Positions 39,092 through 48,380 of a stretch of DNA of 64,000 nt are shown here, piece after piece (the stretch's first letter is position 1; each line of letters begins with the position of its first letter). Below the pieces are notes generated by a model. That model made no database searches. It was not told the DNA's origin and saw only the letters and a list, made by a program, of their open reading frames with translations. Source of the DNA: Ectobacillus antri (GTDB taxonomy: Bacteria; Bacillota; Bacilli; Bacillales; Bacillaceae_G); NCBI RefSeq assembly GCF_003852715.1, contig NZ_RIAV01000006.1, positions 62,001 through 126,000 of the forward strand, in the 5' to 3' direction. The position numbers and the translations under genes are program-made.

Positions 39092-39124
39092 AAAAAGCAC
39101 CCTCATGATAGAGGATGCTTTTGT
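39092..39124. terminator. Terminator after tpx
   Basis: AAAAGCAcCCTC atgata GAGGaTGCTTTT just beyond the tpx stop codon. Confidence 0.8.
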
Positions 39125-39125
39125 T

Positions 39126-39626
39126 TTACTTTGCTGCTTTTACTGCTGCAATTGCCGCTTCGTAATCCGGATGACTTGTCCCTTCCGCCACATATTCTAC
39201 ATACGTTACGTTATCTTCACTGTCAAGTACAAAGACTGCGCGAGCAAGCAAGCGAAGCTCTTTCATCACAACACCGTATGCTTCTCCAAACGAAAGGTCT
39301 CGATGGTCCGAAAGTGTTACCACATTTTCTAAACCATTAGACGCACACCAGCGCTTTTGTGCGAACGGAAGATCTGCGCTAATCGTCAACACTTTCACAT
39401 TTTCTACTTGAGAAGCTTCTTCGTTGAAACGGCGCGTTTGTGCATCGCACACACCCGTGTCGATAGATGGGACGACACTAATTAGTTTCACAGCGCCTTT
39501 ATATGTGTCCAGTGTCACTGGTGATAAATCATTTGCAAGTACTGTAAAGCTTGGCGCCTTGTCTCCTACCTTCACTTCATTACCAATCAGAGTTACTGGA
39601 TTGCCTTTAAATGTAACGTTTGCCAT
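39126..39626 (-). CDS. tpx: Thiol peroxidase Tpx
   Basis: 2-Cys atypical peroxiredoxin reducing lipid and hydrogen peroxides with thioredoxin. 166 residues; peroxidatic Cys in [18 protein letters not shown] and resolving Cys in [14 protein letters not shown]. The N-terminal [22 protein letters not shown] is family-typical. GAGGAGGATGTTGAA precedes the start. Single gene with its own terminator. Confidence 0.96.
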   Translation of the reverse strand: MANVTFKGNPVTLIGNEVKVGDKAPSFTVLANDLSPVTLDTYKGAVKLISVVPSIDTGVCDAQTRRFNEEASQVENVKVLTISADLPFAQKRWCASNGLENVVTLSDHRDLSFGEAYGVVMKELRLLARAVFVLDSEDNVTYVEYVAEGTSHPDYEAAIAAVKAAK

Positions 39627-39703
39627 TTCAACATCCTCCTCAATTTATGTAATATGTACATTTTTATAATAGAGGGAAGCGGCACTGATTGCAAACAAAA
39701 CAC

Positions 39704-39737
39704 AGCACCAAGCGATAATTTCTCTTCGCTTGGTGCT
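39704..39737. terminator. Hairpin after ytfJ
   Basis: AGCACCAAGCGA and TCGCTTGGTGCT form a 12-bp stem with a 10-base loop. On the minus strand GTGTTTTGTTTG follows, a modest U tract. Confidence 0.65.
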
Positions 39738-39744
39738 ACTTTAC

Positions 39745-40128
39745 TTACATCAAAACAGGCGGTTTTTCGTTCTTTTTCATCATATCTTGTACTTTTTCTA
39801 TCGCCTGCGGTGTAAGCTCAATGATTTTATCAAGCAGATGCGTATGCTTTTCTAGATGAAGTACCTTTACACCAGATGCATTCACAAGTAAAAATGCAAC
39901 CGGTGTAATGGAAACACCGCCTCCACTTCCCCCGCCGAACGGATAGTTGCCTTCTCGTTTCCCAAACTCACTGCCTCCAGCAGCAAATCCAAACCCTACT
40001 TTTGAAACCGTTAAAATAACGCTGCCATCCGGGGCCTGAATTGGATCGCCAATAATGGTGTTTACATCTATCATCGTTTTCAAATTTTCCATAGCGGTTG
40101 TCATCAACCCTTGGATAGGATGTGTCAT
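39745..40128 (-). CDS. ytfJ: GerW family sporulation protein YtfJ
   Basis: 127 residues. The GerW signature is clear: TAMENLKTMIDVNTIIGDPI, then VSKVGFGFAAGGSEFG, a glycine-rich loop YPFGGGSGGGVSITPVAFLLV, and a helical C-terminus. B. subtilis GerW is SigF-dependent and needed for normal L-alanine germination. GTAAGGGGGTAATACA, which overlaps the ytfI stop codon, sets the start. Forms an operon with ytfI. Confidence 0.9.
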   Translation of the reverse strand: MTHPIQGLMTTAMENLKTMIDVNTIIGDPIQAPDGSVILTVSKVGFGFAAGGSEFGKREGNYPFGGGSGGGVSITPVAFLLVNASGVKVLHLEKHTHLLDKIIELTPQAIEKVQDMMKKNEKPPVLM

Positions 40129-40132
40129 TGTA

Positions 40133-40759
40133 TTACCCCCTTACATCCGCATCATGACCTGTAACAACAGGTTTCTTTTTTCGTATATAGCGAAATAATT
40201 TTATTGCTGTTAGTACTGCCTTTCCAATCCGGAACGTAATGGTGCATTCTAGTTGAGATGTTGTAATTTCACCTTGAAACACAGGAGTAACCTCAAGCTC
40301 TGGTGCTTTAGCGATCTTCATATACGTGCTGAGGATACCCAATATTATTCCCTTAACAGACCAAAGACCACCAGCAGTAATACCAGTATAGGCTGCATCA
40401 CCTGTTCCAATATAAGAACGCCATAAAAACTTCTTAATACGAACAGAGCGAAGAAAGCCCTTAATTATAGTATGGATGTCACCTGCGCTTTTTATCAACT
40501 CAGGCAACCTTTCTAACCAGGTGGAAAAAGAAGGCGAATCATCATCAGATTGTGTTGGTTCTTGATCACCTGTAGTTTTTTTTTTCTCTATTAACTCTAA
40601 AACATTAACGGTATAGCGAAAAAACCAGATACGAACTCTTACAAACACTCGCTGTTCTTGTGGGGTATAGCCAGCCATAATTGTAATTGAAATTTTCGTT
40701 ACCAAAACAAGTAAAAACAGCAGCAACAGCACTGCCGGTACGATTACAAACCATTGCAT
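40133..40759 (-). CDS. ytfI: DUF2953 protein YtfI
   Basis: 208 residues: one N-terminal membrane helix (WFVIVPAVLLLLFLLVLVTKISI), then a mixed domain with RVRIWFFRYTVN, WRSYIGTGDAAYTGITAGGLWSVKGIILGIL and VTPVFQGEITTSQLECTITFRIGKAVLTAIKLFRYI, typical of DUF2953. It is the usual upstream partner of ytfJ in spore formers; its role is not known. GAAAGGATGAACGAGT precedes the start. Divergent from nadK2. Confidence 0.88.
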   Translation of the reverse strand: MQWFVIVPAVLLLLFLLVLVTKISITIMAGYTPQEQRVFVRVRIWFFRYTVNVLELIEKKKTTGDQEPTQSDDDSPSFSTWLERLPELIKSAGDIHTIIKGFLRSVRIKKFLWRSYIGTGDAAYTGITAGGLWSVKGIILGILSTYMKIAKAPELEVTPVFQGEITTSQLECTITFRIGKAVLTAIKLFRYIRKKKPVVTGHDADVRG

Positions 40760-41018
40760 ACTCGTTCATCCTTTCATTCCTTATCCATTATCGACGCATT
40801 TAAGGGCAAATAAACACGAATCAACCATAAAAACAAAACGATGTGAAAACACATCATCTTAATCACCAATATCTATTCATTGAATTAAAAATCGACAAGT
40901 AATGGTAATGCAACCAAAAAAACAAAAGGAATGATGAAGAGAGAAAAGAGGGAATTCTCATTTAATATGGAAATATAGTATATGAGTACAACTTTATGAC
41001 AGCAGTGGAGGGATTAAC

Positions 41019-41822
41019 ATGGAAGATCGTCGCAAACTGTATTTCTTTTACGATGAAAAAGATGAAACAGTATTTAGTAAAATGCAACCGATTTATACGA
41101 TGCTAGAGGAAAAAGGATTTACAATCATGTCGCAGCCAAACGAAGCGAATGCCATTATTAGTGTTGGAGAAGACGGTACATTTTTGCAAGCCCTTCGCAA
41201 AACAGGCTTTCGTAATGATTGCTTATATGCAGGTGTCTCTGTAACAGATGAAACATCTTTTTACTGCGATTTTCATATTGATCATGCAGATAAAGCGCTC
41301 GCTGAAATTACACATACAGAAATTGAAGTACGAAAATACCCAACGATTCACGTAACGATTGATGATGAAACGTCTTTTTACTGTTTGAATGAATTCTCTT
41401 TACGTTCAAGTATTATTAAAACGTTTGCCGTAGATGTATTTATTGACGATTTATATTTTGAAACATTCCGCGGTGACGGTCTTGTCGTTTCCACACCGAC
41501 AGGAAGCACAGCTTATAATAAATCACTGCGCGGCGCAGTTGTAGATCCAATGTTACCTTGTTATCAAGTAAGTGAGTTAGCATCGTTAAATAATAACAGC
41601 TACCGCACCCTTGGCTCACCTTTTATCCTCAGCGGCAATCGTACATTAACACTTCGTATTGCACCAGGTGACAGCAGTTATCCTGTCATGGGTATGGATA
41701 ATGAAGCGCTTAGCATTCAGCACGTTGAGCGCGTACAAATTCAGCTAAGCGACAAACCCATCAAAACAGTTAAACTAAAAAACAATTCGTTCTGGGAAAA
41801 AGTACAACGTACATTTTTATAA
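41019..41822 (+). CDS. nadK2: NAD kinase 2
   Basis: Phosphorylates NAD to NADP. 267 residues, matching the second NAD kinase (PpnKB/YtdI type). Substrate motif NE/D near LNEFSLRSSIIKTF, ATP/NAD motif FRGDGLVVSTPTGSTAYNKSL and LASLNNNSYRTLGSPF. The catalytic GGDGT is altered: here VGEDGTFLQALR. This deviates from the textbook motif but keeps the Asp; as I recall the B. cereus paralogue also deviates here. GTGGAGGGATTAAC precedes the start. A repeat element follows directly. Confidence 0.92.
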   Translation: MEDRRKLYFFYDEKDETVFSKMQPIYTMLEEKGFTIMSQPNEANAIISVGEDGTFLQALRKTGFRNDCLYAGVSVTDETSFYCDFHIDHADKALAEITHTEIEVRKYPTIHVTIDDETSFYCLNEFSLRSSIIKTFAVDVFIDDLYFETFRGDGLVVSTPTGSTAYNKSLRGAVVDPMLPCYQVSELASLNNNSYRTLGSPFILSGNRTLTLRIAPGDSSYPVMGMDNEALSIQHVERVQIQLSDKPIKTVKLKNNSFWEKVQRTFL

Positions 41823-41959
41823 GAAAAGCGGAAGCGGCTCGTTCAGCTCCATAAGGCAGAGGTTCCCGGCACATAAAGGCGCTTTTTGCCTTAATGGGCT
41901 GGGGTTCTCTGACCGGAGGAGCTAGCCGCTGCAGCTCGACACTAGAAAAGCGGAAGCGG
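41822..41959. repeat. Intergenic element with 16-bp direct repeats
   Basis: AGAAAAGCGGAAGCGG occurs at 41822-41837 and 41944-41959. The 106 bases between are GC-richer than the surroundings and contain inverted segments (CAGCTCC / GGAGGAGCT; AAGGCGC / TGCCTT). I recall similar AAGCGGAAGCG elements between genes in many Bacillaceae. It starts on the nadK2 stop codon and ends shortly before the ytcJ terminator, again in a convergent gap. Confidence 0.8.
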
Positions 41960-41964
41960 ACAAA

Positions 41965-41994
41965 CAAATAACGAGACATTTGCCTCGTTATTTG
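41965..41994. terminator. Terminator overlapping the ytcJ stop codon
   Basis: CAAATAACGAG and CTCGTTATTTG pair around an 8-base loop. The ytcJ stop codon lies inside one arm. Confidence 0.75.
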
Positions 41995-43541
41995 TTATAG
42001 ACAATTTTCCCATCCACGACTGTCATGCACGCCTTTATATGAAGTAATTCATCTGCTTCAATTGTAAATGGGTCTCTATCTATAATCGTAAAATCTGCGT
42101 CGTATCCAGGGACAATCTTGCCACGCTCATTTTCTTTGTAAATGGCTAATGCACTTCCTATAGTAAATAACTGTAGTGCTTCAAACACACTTAACCTTTC
42201 TTCGGGCATGTACACCATTCCGTCAAATAAGCTTTTTCTTGTTACTGCACCATATATGCCCAAAAACGGATTTACATCTTCAATTGGTGCATCCGAGCCA
42301 CCAGCACACATAAACCCCTCCTGCAACAACGTCTTCCATGCATACGCATATTGCAGGCGGTCAGGACCCAGTTTTTCAATTACGGAAGGAAAATCAGATG
42401 TCACAAATACAGGTTGTAAATCTAGCACAACTGGTAATAACTTAGCTCTTTCAATCAAATCTTTTCGCAATACCTGACAATGGATAATTCGATCTCGTTG
42501 TCCTGGGTACGGTGGATGCTTTTCAATCGCTTCTACAATATACTCAAATGATAAATCACCAATCGTATGAACCGCCACCGTCAATCCCATTTCTCTTGCC
42601 TTTTTGACCAGTTGCGCGAGTTCTTCTCTTTCAAACACCGCAACACCCTTGGTATCTTCATCTGCATAGGGCTCACTCAGCAAAGCTGTTCGCCCACCTA
42701 GCGAGCCATCTGCAAAAATCTTCATTGCTCCAAACTCAATGTAGCGTGTGCTTTCATATTGTGGTAGTTCATCCACTACTTCATGATGGACAAGTAAATG
42801 TGCTTTAAAAGGTTTATCACTTAGCCCCTTCACAAACGCGTGGTATGTTTGGGCAAAGCCACCGTAGTAATTCAAATCCTCTGTGTGGCAACCCACAAGC
42901 CCTTTGCTGTAGCAATCTGCAACAGCTGTTTCCAAGGCCTTTTGTAAATAAGCGTCGCTTTGCGTTGGCATCATATCGTCTAGCAGTTCTTGTGCACGTT
43001 CATATAGTAAACCATTTGGTTCACCTGTTATATCTCGGCCAATTTTCCCACCTTTTGGATTATCTTTAGGCAATTGTAACTGATCCAAAACGTAGGAATT
43101 GACCAGTACCACATGACGGCACATGCGCTTTAATACAATAGGGTGTTCACTTGTAATCCGATCCAAGTCTTTTTTATGGATTGTTTTACAATCTGTAAAA
43201 GCATTCTCATTCCAGCCCTCACCGATAATCCATTCACCACTTGGTGTATTTGCGGCCTTGTCAGCTATCAACCCTAACATCTCCTCATATGACGTGCAAT
43301 AACTGAGGTCCAAGCGCATAAGACGCTCTCCGTGTCCGATAAGATGCATATGACTGTCTGTTAACCCAGGTAGCATAACCTGTCCTTGTAAGTCATGATA
43401 AGTATCGACTTGATAAGTACGAGAAAGCGCTTCTGCTGTTCCCGTTTCTACAATCTTACCATTAGCGACATACACTGCTTCTACGGTTTCTCCTTCTTGT
43501 TCCATTGTATAAATACGTCCACCATACCAAAGTTCTCCCAT
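41988..43541 (-). CDS. ytcJ: Amidohydrolase YtcJ
   Basis: 517-residue amidohydrolase of the YtcJ/NfdA type. Metal ligands in LPGLTDSHMHLIGHG, the carboxylated-Lys region MKIFADGSLGGRTALL, the late ligands LTVAVHTIGDLSFEYIVEAI and AGGSDAPIEDVNPFLGIYGAV. The N- and C-terminal beta-sandwich segments (MGELWYGGRIYTME; IVPGYDADFTIIDRDPF) are present. Substrate unknown; relatives hydrolyse N-substituted formamides. AAAGGAGGATATATG start. Downstream of ytcI on the same strand, with a hairpin between. Confidence 0.9.
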   Translation of the reverse strand: MGELWYGGRIYTMEQEGETVEAVYVANGKIVETGTAEALSRTYQVDTYHDLQGQVMLPGLTDSHMHLIGHGERLMRLDLSYCTSYEEMLGLIADKAANTPSGEWIIGEGWNENAFTDCKTIHKKDLDRITSEHPIVLKRMCRHVVLVNSYVLDQLQLPKDNPKGGKIGRDITGEPNGLLYERAQELLDDMMPTQSDAYLQKALETAVADCYSKGLVGCHTEDLNYYGGFAQTYHAFVKGLSDKPFKAHLLVHHEVVDELPQYESTRYIEFGAMKIFADGSLGGRTALLSEPYADEDTKGVAVFEREELAQLVKKAREMGLTVAVHTIGDLSFEYIVEAIEKHPPYPGQRDRIIHCQVLRKDLIERAKLLPVVLDLQPVFVTSDFPSVIEKLGPDRLQYAYAWKTLLQEGFMCAGGSDAPIEDVNPFLGIYGAVTRKSLFDGMVYMPEERLSVFEALQLFTIGSALAIYKENERGKIVPGYDADFTIIDRDPFTIEADELLHIKACMTVVDGKIVYNK

Positions 43542-43596
43542 ATATCCTCCTTTATGTACACTGCATGAGCAAAATGTGACCTAATTTCATTATATA

Positions 43597-43620
43597 AGGA
43601 GACGGAATATTCCGTCTCCT
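43597..43620. terminator. Hairpin after ytcI
   Basis: AGGAGACGGA atat TCCGTCTCCT, a perfect 10-bp stem without a clear T tract. It may partly separate ytcI from ytcJ. Confidence 0.5.
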
Positions 43621-43627
43621 AAAACTA

Positions 43628-45208
43628 TCATTTATACACAGACTCTTGCTCGCGTTGCCGTAGCTCTATTCGTCTAATCTTACCAGATGTTGTTTTCGGT
43701 AGTTCGCTGACAAACTCCACTTTACGAGGATATTTGTAAGGAGCTGTTAAGCTTTTTACATGCTGCTGCAAATCAGCAATTAAAGCATCATCTCCCAATA
43801 CACCCTCTTGCAATACAACAAAAGCTTTTACGACATTACCACGTATTTCATCGGGACTTGCTACTACAGCACACTCTTTTACCAGAGGATGTTTAACTAA
43901 CGCATCCTCTACTTCAAACGGGCCGATGGTATAACCAGAGCTGATGATAATATCATCACCGCGGCCCTCAAACCAAAAATAGCCGTCTTCATCCATCTTT
44001 GCTTTATCACCTGTAATATAATACTCTCCGCGAAACTGCATCGCTGTTCGCTCCGGATCCTTATAATAATGCTTAAATAAAGCAGGTGTACTAATATGCA
44101 CCGCAATATCTCCTACTTCACCTACGCCTAGTGGATTTCCATATTCATCTACAATAGCCACTTGATTTCCTGGTGTTGGTTTGCCCATAGAGCCAGGTCT
44201 TAGCTCCATTCCATCCATAACGCCCACTAGAAGTGTATTTTCAGTTTGTCCGTAACCATCACGTACACTAATGTTAAAATAACGACGAAACGTATCAATG
44301 ACTCCTCGGTTTAGCGGTTCTCCTGCCGAAACAGCGCTACGCAAATGAGGTAACTCATACGTATGTAAATTATCAACCTTTGCCATCAATCGATATTCCG
44401 TTGGTGTGCAGCACAGCACATTAATGTTATACGTGCTGAGCATATCCAAATAACGCTTTGGCTCAAATTTGCCGTGATATACAAACCCCGTTGCCCCAGA
44501 ACCGAGTGTTGCCAAAAACGGACTCCAAATCCACTTTTGCCACCCCGGGCTTGCAGTGGCCCATACAAGGTCATCCTCTTTAATTCCAAGCCAGTTTGGA
44601 CCGGTTGTACGCAAATGGGCGTATGCCCATCCGTGTGTATGAACAACACCTTTTGGATTGCCTGTTGTGCCTGATGTATACGACAAAAATACCATATCAT
44701 CCCGATTGGTATCCGCCGCTTCTAATACATCGCTTTCTTGTTCAAGTGCTTCTGAAAGACTTGTCCAATTCTCAACATGTTCACCAGTTACAAATTTTTG
44801 TAAATATTGTATAGCATGAATGCCTTGAAATTGAGAGATATAAGGTGCATGACTGACAATCGCTTTTACTTCTCCATGTGCAATGCGATATTCAATATCC
44901 TTTTGACGCAACATTTCAGAGCTTGGTATAACAACTAACCCAGCTTTAATTGCACCTATATAAACCATATAAGATTCAATTAAACGTGGCATCATGACCA
45001 GAACCTTGTCACCTTTTCGTAAACCACTTTTTATAAAAGCGTTTCCAATTTTATTCGAGCCCTCTATTAATTGTCGATACGTAATGAGCTTCGTTTCATC
45101 TTCTTCACTTCTCCAGAGGAGGGCAACTTTCTGTGAATCTTGCGCATACTTTTCAAATTCCGATACCAAATTGTACTGTTCTGGTGCTATTAATTGATTA
45201 TGGTTCAT
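43628..45208 (-). CDS. ytcI: Acyl-CoA synthetase YtcI
   Basis: 526-residue AMP-forming acyl-CoA ligase. P-loop-like VFLSYTSGTTGNPKGVVHTHGWAY, A5 motif DGYGQTENTLLVG, A7 TGDKAKMDEDGYFWFEGRGDDIIISSGYTIGPFEVE, and A10 LPKTTSGKIRRIEL with the catalytic Lys that is the usual acetylation site. Medium-chain acyl substrate is possible; unproven. AAAAGGGGGATTTCT precedes the start. A good SigA promoter lies 50-80 bases upstream. It is a paralogue of acsA in the same window. Confidence 0.9.
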   Translation of the reverse strand: MNHNQLIAPEQYNLVSEFEKYAQDSQKVALLWRSEEDETKLITYRQLIEGSNKIGNAFIKSGLRKGDKVLVMMPRLIESYMVYIGAIKAGLVVIPSSEMLRQKDIEYRIAHGEVKAIVSHAPYISQFQGIHAIQYLQKFVTGEHVENWTSLSEALEQESDVLEAADTNRDDMVFLSYTSGTTGNPKGVVHTHGWAYAHLRTTGPNWLGIKEDDLVWATASPGWQKWIWSPFLATLGSGATGFVYHGKFEPKRYLDMLSTYNINVLCCTPTEYRLMAKVDNLHTYELPHLRSAVSAGEPLNRGVIDTFRRYFNISVRDGYGQTENTLLVGVMDGMELRPGSMGKPTPGNQVAIVDEYGNPLGVGEVGDIAVHISTPALFKHYYKDPERTAMQFRGEYYITGDKAKMDEDGYFWFEGRGDDIIISSGYTIGPFEVEDALVKHPLVKECAVVASPDEIRGNVVKAFVVLQEGVLGDDALIADLQQHVKSLTAPYKYPRKVEFVSELPKTTSGKIRRIELRQREQESVYK

Positions 45209-45257
45209 AGAAATCCCCCTTTTATATCATGCCTCCCTTTAATCGTAATGAATTTTC

Positions 45258-45287
45258 ATTATATTTTGAATAATATTATTTTGACAA
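45258..45287 (-). promoter_or_regulatory. SigA promoter of ytcI
   Basis: On the minus strand TTGTCA, 18 bases, TATAAT, about 50 bases before the ytcI start codon. Confidence 0.6.
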
Positions 45288-45470
45288 ATACTGTATGATT
45301 TCTACAAAAGAAAACATAAATATTTATTTTACGACAAAACAGTATAATTTTTTGATCAATGTATGTATTACACTTAATGTAACTAATTTACATTTGTTGC
45401 TTGGCACCGAGAGGGAAGCTTAGCAGGTTGTAGCACTAAGCAGACCGCTTCCGCAACAAAAGGTAGCATC

Positions 45471-45502
45471 AAAAAAAGAGGGGAGTATCTACTCCACTCT
45501 CT
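45471..45502 (-). terminator. Terminator of the SASP gene
   Basis: On the minus strand GAGTGGAGTA and TACTCCCCTC pair with one mismatch, followed by TTTTTTT. Confidence 0.85.
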
Positions 45503-45519
45503 TATCCATATATATGCAA

Positions 45520-45714
45520 TTACTTTTGGTATCCACCTAGTTGTTGCTCAGCCATTGCTACAAGGCGCTTTGTAATTTCGCCGCCTACAGAACCGTTAGC
45601 ACGAGCAGTTGCTTCAGGACCAAGGTTTACACCGAACTCAGAAGCGATTTCGTATTTCATTTGGTCGATAGCTGCTTGTGAACCAGGAGCTACTAATTTG
45701 TTTGTTCTTGTCAT
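45520..45714 (-). CDS. sspA: Small acid-soluble spore protein, alpha/beta type
   Basis: 64-residue DNA-binding protein that saturates spore DNA and protects it from UV, heat and hydrolysis. The two conserved blocks are complete: [34 protein letters not shown]. The germination protease GPR is expected to cleave within ASEFGV. The name sspA follows from synteny (between ytcI and thiI); it could equally be called another alpha/beta SASP. AAGGAGGTGAATACAC sets the start. It should be SigG-dependent; upstream boxes were not convincing. Monocistronic with a strong terminator. Confidence 0.94.
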   Translation of the reverse strand: MTRTNKLVAPGSQAAIDQMKYEIASEFGVNLGPEATARANGSVGGEITKRLVAMAEQQLGGYQK

Positions 45715-45789
45715 GTGTATTCACCTCCTTGTGAATATAGAGTGTGAAAAAACACATGTTTTCATCCTTAAAAAAATTGGTAATTTATT

Positions 45790-46995
45790 CTAGAACAATT
45801 CTTCAAATTCTTCTTTTTCTTCTACTTCCGCATGCAATATCATTTTCTCAATATTTTCCACAGCATCTTGGATGAGTGGTTCAAAGTCATAAAATTGCTC
45901 GAAGCGATTTGCTTTTTCACGCTTTGGTTTTGTAGAAGGATTTGGTGGTGTAAAAATGGTACAGCAATCTTCATAAGGCAAAATGGATAAGTCATACGTA
46001 TCAATCTCGCGCGCAATTTTCATAATCTCTACTTTATCTGTTGTAATTAAAGGACGCAAGATGGGGTAATTAGTCGCTTCATTAATTGTATGCATACTAT
46101 CGAGCGTTTGGCTAGCTACCTGCCCAAGACTTTCTCCTGTCGCCAAAGCTAGTACACCGCGCTCAGCCGCAACACGCTCTGCGATGCGAAGCATCATACG
46201 GCGCATGACTGTCATTGTATAGCTATCCGGTACTTGCTTATGAATTGCTTTTTGCACCTCTGTAAACGGCACAATATGAAGCGTAATTCGCTTACAATAC
46301 TTTGTCAGGCGTTGCGCCAAATCAATAACCTTTTGCTTAGCACGCTCGCTCGTAAAAGGCGGACTGTGAAAATGAATAGCTTCTAATGTCACACCGCGCT
46401 TCATCACTAAGTATCCTGCAACAGGACTGTCGATACCACCAGAAAGCAGAAGCATCGCTTTTCCTCCTACACCTACAGGTAAACCTCCCGCTCCCTGTAA
46501 ATCCTCACACATAATATACGTGAATTCCTCACGTACTTCTACACGTACATTTACATCCGGCTTACGAACATCTACAGTAATGTTTTCTGTATTTCGTAAA
46601 ATATGCGCACCAAGTTCGTGGTTCAATTCATTCGTTTCCATTGGAAAGTGCTTGTACGTACGATGAACAGATATTTTAAAGGTTTTTACACCCTCGCTTA
46701 CCTGTAAAAACGCCTCCAATGCGCCGCGCTTCATCTCTTCCAAATCTGTTGTTACTTTCATTGCTAAACTAAACGTATGAATACCAAAAATATGACGGAT
46801 TTTTTCAATAACTGCTTCGTGATCTTCCCCGTTTAGCTTAATATACATGCGATCTCTTGTTACTTCCAATTCAAGCGCAGAAAACTTTTTAAGACGATGT
46901 TTGACATTGTCTTTTAATACACTCACAAATTTAGCGCGATTTTTCCCTTTTGTTGTCATTTCGCCGTAGCGAATCAAGATGTGATCATAATTCAT
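45790..46995 (-). CDS. thiI: tRNA 4-thiouridine synthase ThiI
   Basis: Makes s4U at tRNA position 8, and in some bacteria supplies sulfur for thiamine thiazole. 401 residues: N-terminal ferredoxin-like domain ([21 protein letters not shown]), THUMP domain (about 60-165), and the PP-loop [21 protein letters not shown]. It lacks the C-terminal rhodanese domain of E. coli ThiI, as in other bacilli, so sulfur must come directly from a desulfurase, which is the upstream nifZ. It overlaps nifZ by 4 bases. Confidence 0.96.
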   Translation of the reverse strand: MNYDHILIRYGEMTTKGKNRAKFVSVLKDNVKHRLKKFSALELEVTRDRMYIKLNGEDHEAVIEKIRHIFGIHTFSLAMKVTTDLEEMKRGALEAFLQVSEGVKTFKISVHRTYKHFPMETNELNHELGAHILRNTENITVDVRKPDVNVRVEVREEFTYIMCEDLQGAGGLPVGVGGKAMLLLSGGIDSPVAGYLVMKRGVTLEAIHFHSPPFTSERAKQKVIDLAQRLTKYCKRITLHIVPFTEVQKAIHKQVPDSYTMTVMRRMMLRIAERVAAERGVLALATGESLGQVASQTLDSMHTINEATNYPILRPLITTDKVEIMKIAREIDTYDLSILPYEDCCTIFTPPNPSTKPKREKANRFEQFYDFEPLIQDAVENIEKMILHAEVEEKEEFEELF

Positions 46996-48140
46996 ACTGT
47001 TTCCCTCATTACTTCGTATAATTTTGCCACAGTGCGGCGAAGCACCGTAATAAATTGTTGCATCTCTTCCATGGTATTCTGACCAGATAAACTAATCCGA
47101 ACGGCGCTTTGTGCTGTTTTTTCTGCAACTCCCATCGCCAGTAGTACATAGCTAATATCCTTTGCCTTAGAAGAACATGCTGACTTTGTAGAGATGTAAA
47201 TATCATGTTCTTCAAGAGCATGCACGAGCACCTCTGGCTTTAATCCCGGAAAAGAAACGTTTATAATGTGTGGTGCGGCGTGTACCGGTGTATTAATAAC
47301 AGCTGATGGCATAGCTTGTAATTCATCAAGTGCAAATGCTTTAATTTGTTCTAGCTGTTTTATATGCGCATCTTGCTTTTCTATGCTCATACGGAGTGCT
47401 TTAGTCATCGCCACAATACCTGGGACGTTTTCTGTACCAGAGCGATAATATTGCTCCTGCTGCCCACCTGAAAGAATAGAATCAATTGTAACTCCTTCTC
47501 GTACATATAAAATCCCAGTTCCCTTTACACCATGAAACTTATGTCCCGACATTGTACAAAGATCTATGTTCGCGCGTTTTAAATGAAGCGGCACTTTTCC
47601 AACTCCTTGGACATTATCCACATGAAAAATGACCTTTGGATGGTTTTGTAACAGTCTTCCGATTTCTTCAATTGGTTGAATAGCTCCCGTTTCATTATTG
47701 ACATGCATAACAGAAACCAAAATGGTATCTGAACGGATTGACTCGGCAAGCACGCGAACATCTACACTTCCCGCTGGATTTACTGGTAAGTATGTTACTT
47801 CAAAACCAAGTGCTTCTAGCTGATTAAAGGCTCCTTTCACTGACGCGTGTTCGATTGCAGTGGTAATGACATGTCGACCGCGTGAGCGATGACGAATAGC
47901 TGTACCTTTGATTGCCAAATTATTTCCTTCGGTTCCTCCGGACGTAAAGACAATTTCGTTTGGTTTTACGCCCAGCAATTTTGCCGTCATACTTCTAGAT
48001 TGTGAAAGCAATCTCTCTGCTGCTGCACCTAAACCATTAATAGAAGATGGATTCCCAAAATATTTCTCCGCAGCCGTTACATAAGACTGTAATACTTCCG
48101 GATGCGGCTTTGTTGTTGCACTATTATCAAAATAAATCAT
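46992..48140 (-). CDS. nifZ: Cysteine desulfurase NifZ
   Basis: PLP-dependent enzyme releasing persulfide sulfur from cysteine, dedicated to ThiI in B. subtilis. 382 residues, group II-like layout: [32 protein letters not shown], the PLP-binding His in [10 protein letters not shown], Lys in [19 protein letters not shown], and catalytic Cys in [28 protein letters not shown] precedes the start. The 4-base overlap with thiI shows that desulfurase and acceptor are made together. Confidence 0.95.
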   Translation of the reverse strand: MIYFDNSATTKPHPEVLQSYVTAAEKYFGNPSSINGLGAAAERLLSQSRSMTAKLLGVKPNEIVFTSGGTEGNNLAIKGTAIRHRSRGRHVITTAIEHASVKGAFNQLEALGFEVTYLPVNPAGSVDVRVLAESIRSDTILVSVMHVNNETGAIQPIEEIGRLLQNHPKVIFHVDNVQGVGKVPLHLKRANIDLCTMSGHKFHGVKGTGILYVREGVTIDSILSGGQQEQYYRSGTENVPGIVAMTKALRMSIEKQDAHIKQLEQIKAFALDELQAMPSAVINTPVHAAPHIINVSFPGLKPEVLVHALEEHDIYISTKSACSSKAKDISYVLLAMGVAEKTAQSAVRISLSGQNTMEEMQQFITVLRRTVAKLYEVMRETV

Positions 48141-48355
48141 TGCATCCTCCTTATGACTTTTTCTTAGCTTCCCCTTGGGTTATACCTCATACGCAGGAAA
48201 GTAAAGGCGTTTCTATTCTTACTAGATAACAATTTACTTCCCTCTCTTTTATAACATCTTTGAAGGTTTGATACAGTTACTTCCTGTCAAGCTGAGGTCT
48301 CATTGACTTGTTTAACATAGCCTTATCAATTAGCAGATATTTGGCCGCACCCATA

Positions 48356-48380
48356 GCAAAACCCCTTATTGCTAAGGGGT
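48356..48380 (-). terminator. Terminator of ezrA
   Basis: ACCCCTTA ttgc TAAGGGGT directly after the ezrA stop codon. On the minus strand TTTTG follows. Confidence 0.7.

Larger units (their letters stand above)
45209..45519. other. Gap between ytcI and the SASP gene
   Basis: 311 bases without a gene. It holds the ytcI promoter (45258-45287), the SASP terminator (45471-45502), and at about 45415-45462 a segment with GGAAGCTTAGC ... CTAAGC ... GCTTCCGC arms that may be a worn copy of the AAGCGGAAGCG element. Confidence 0.45.

Noticed and set aside
42845-43069. Open frame opposite ytcJ
   Set aside because: A shadow frame in a well-conserved amidohydrolase, lacking start signals.
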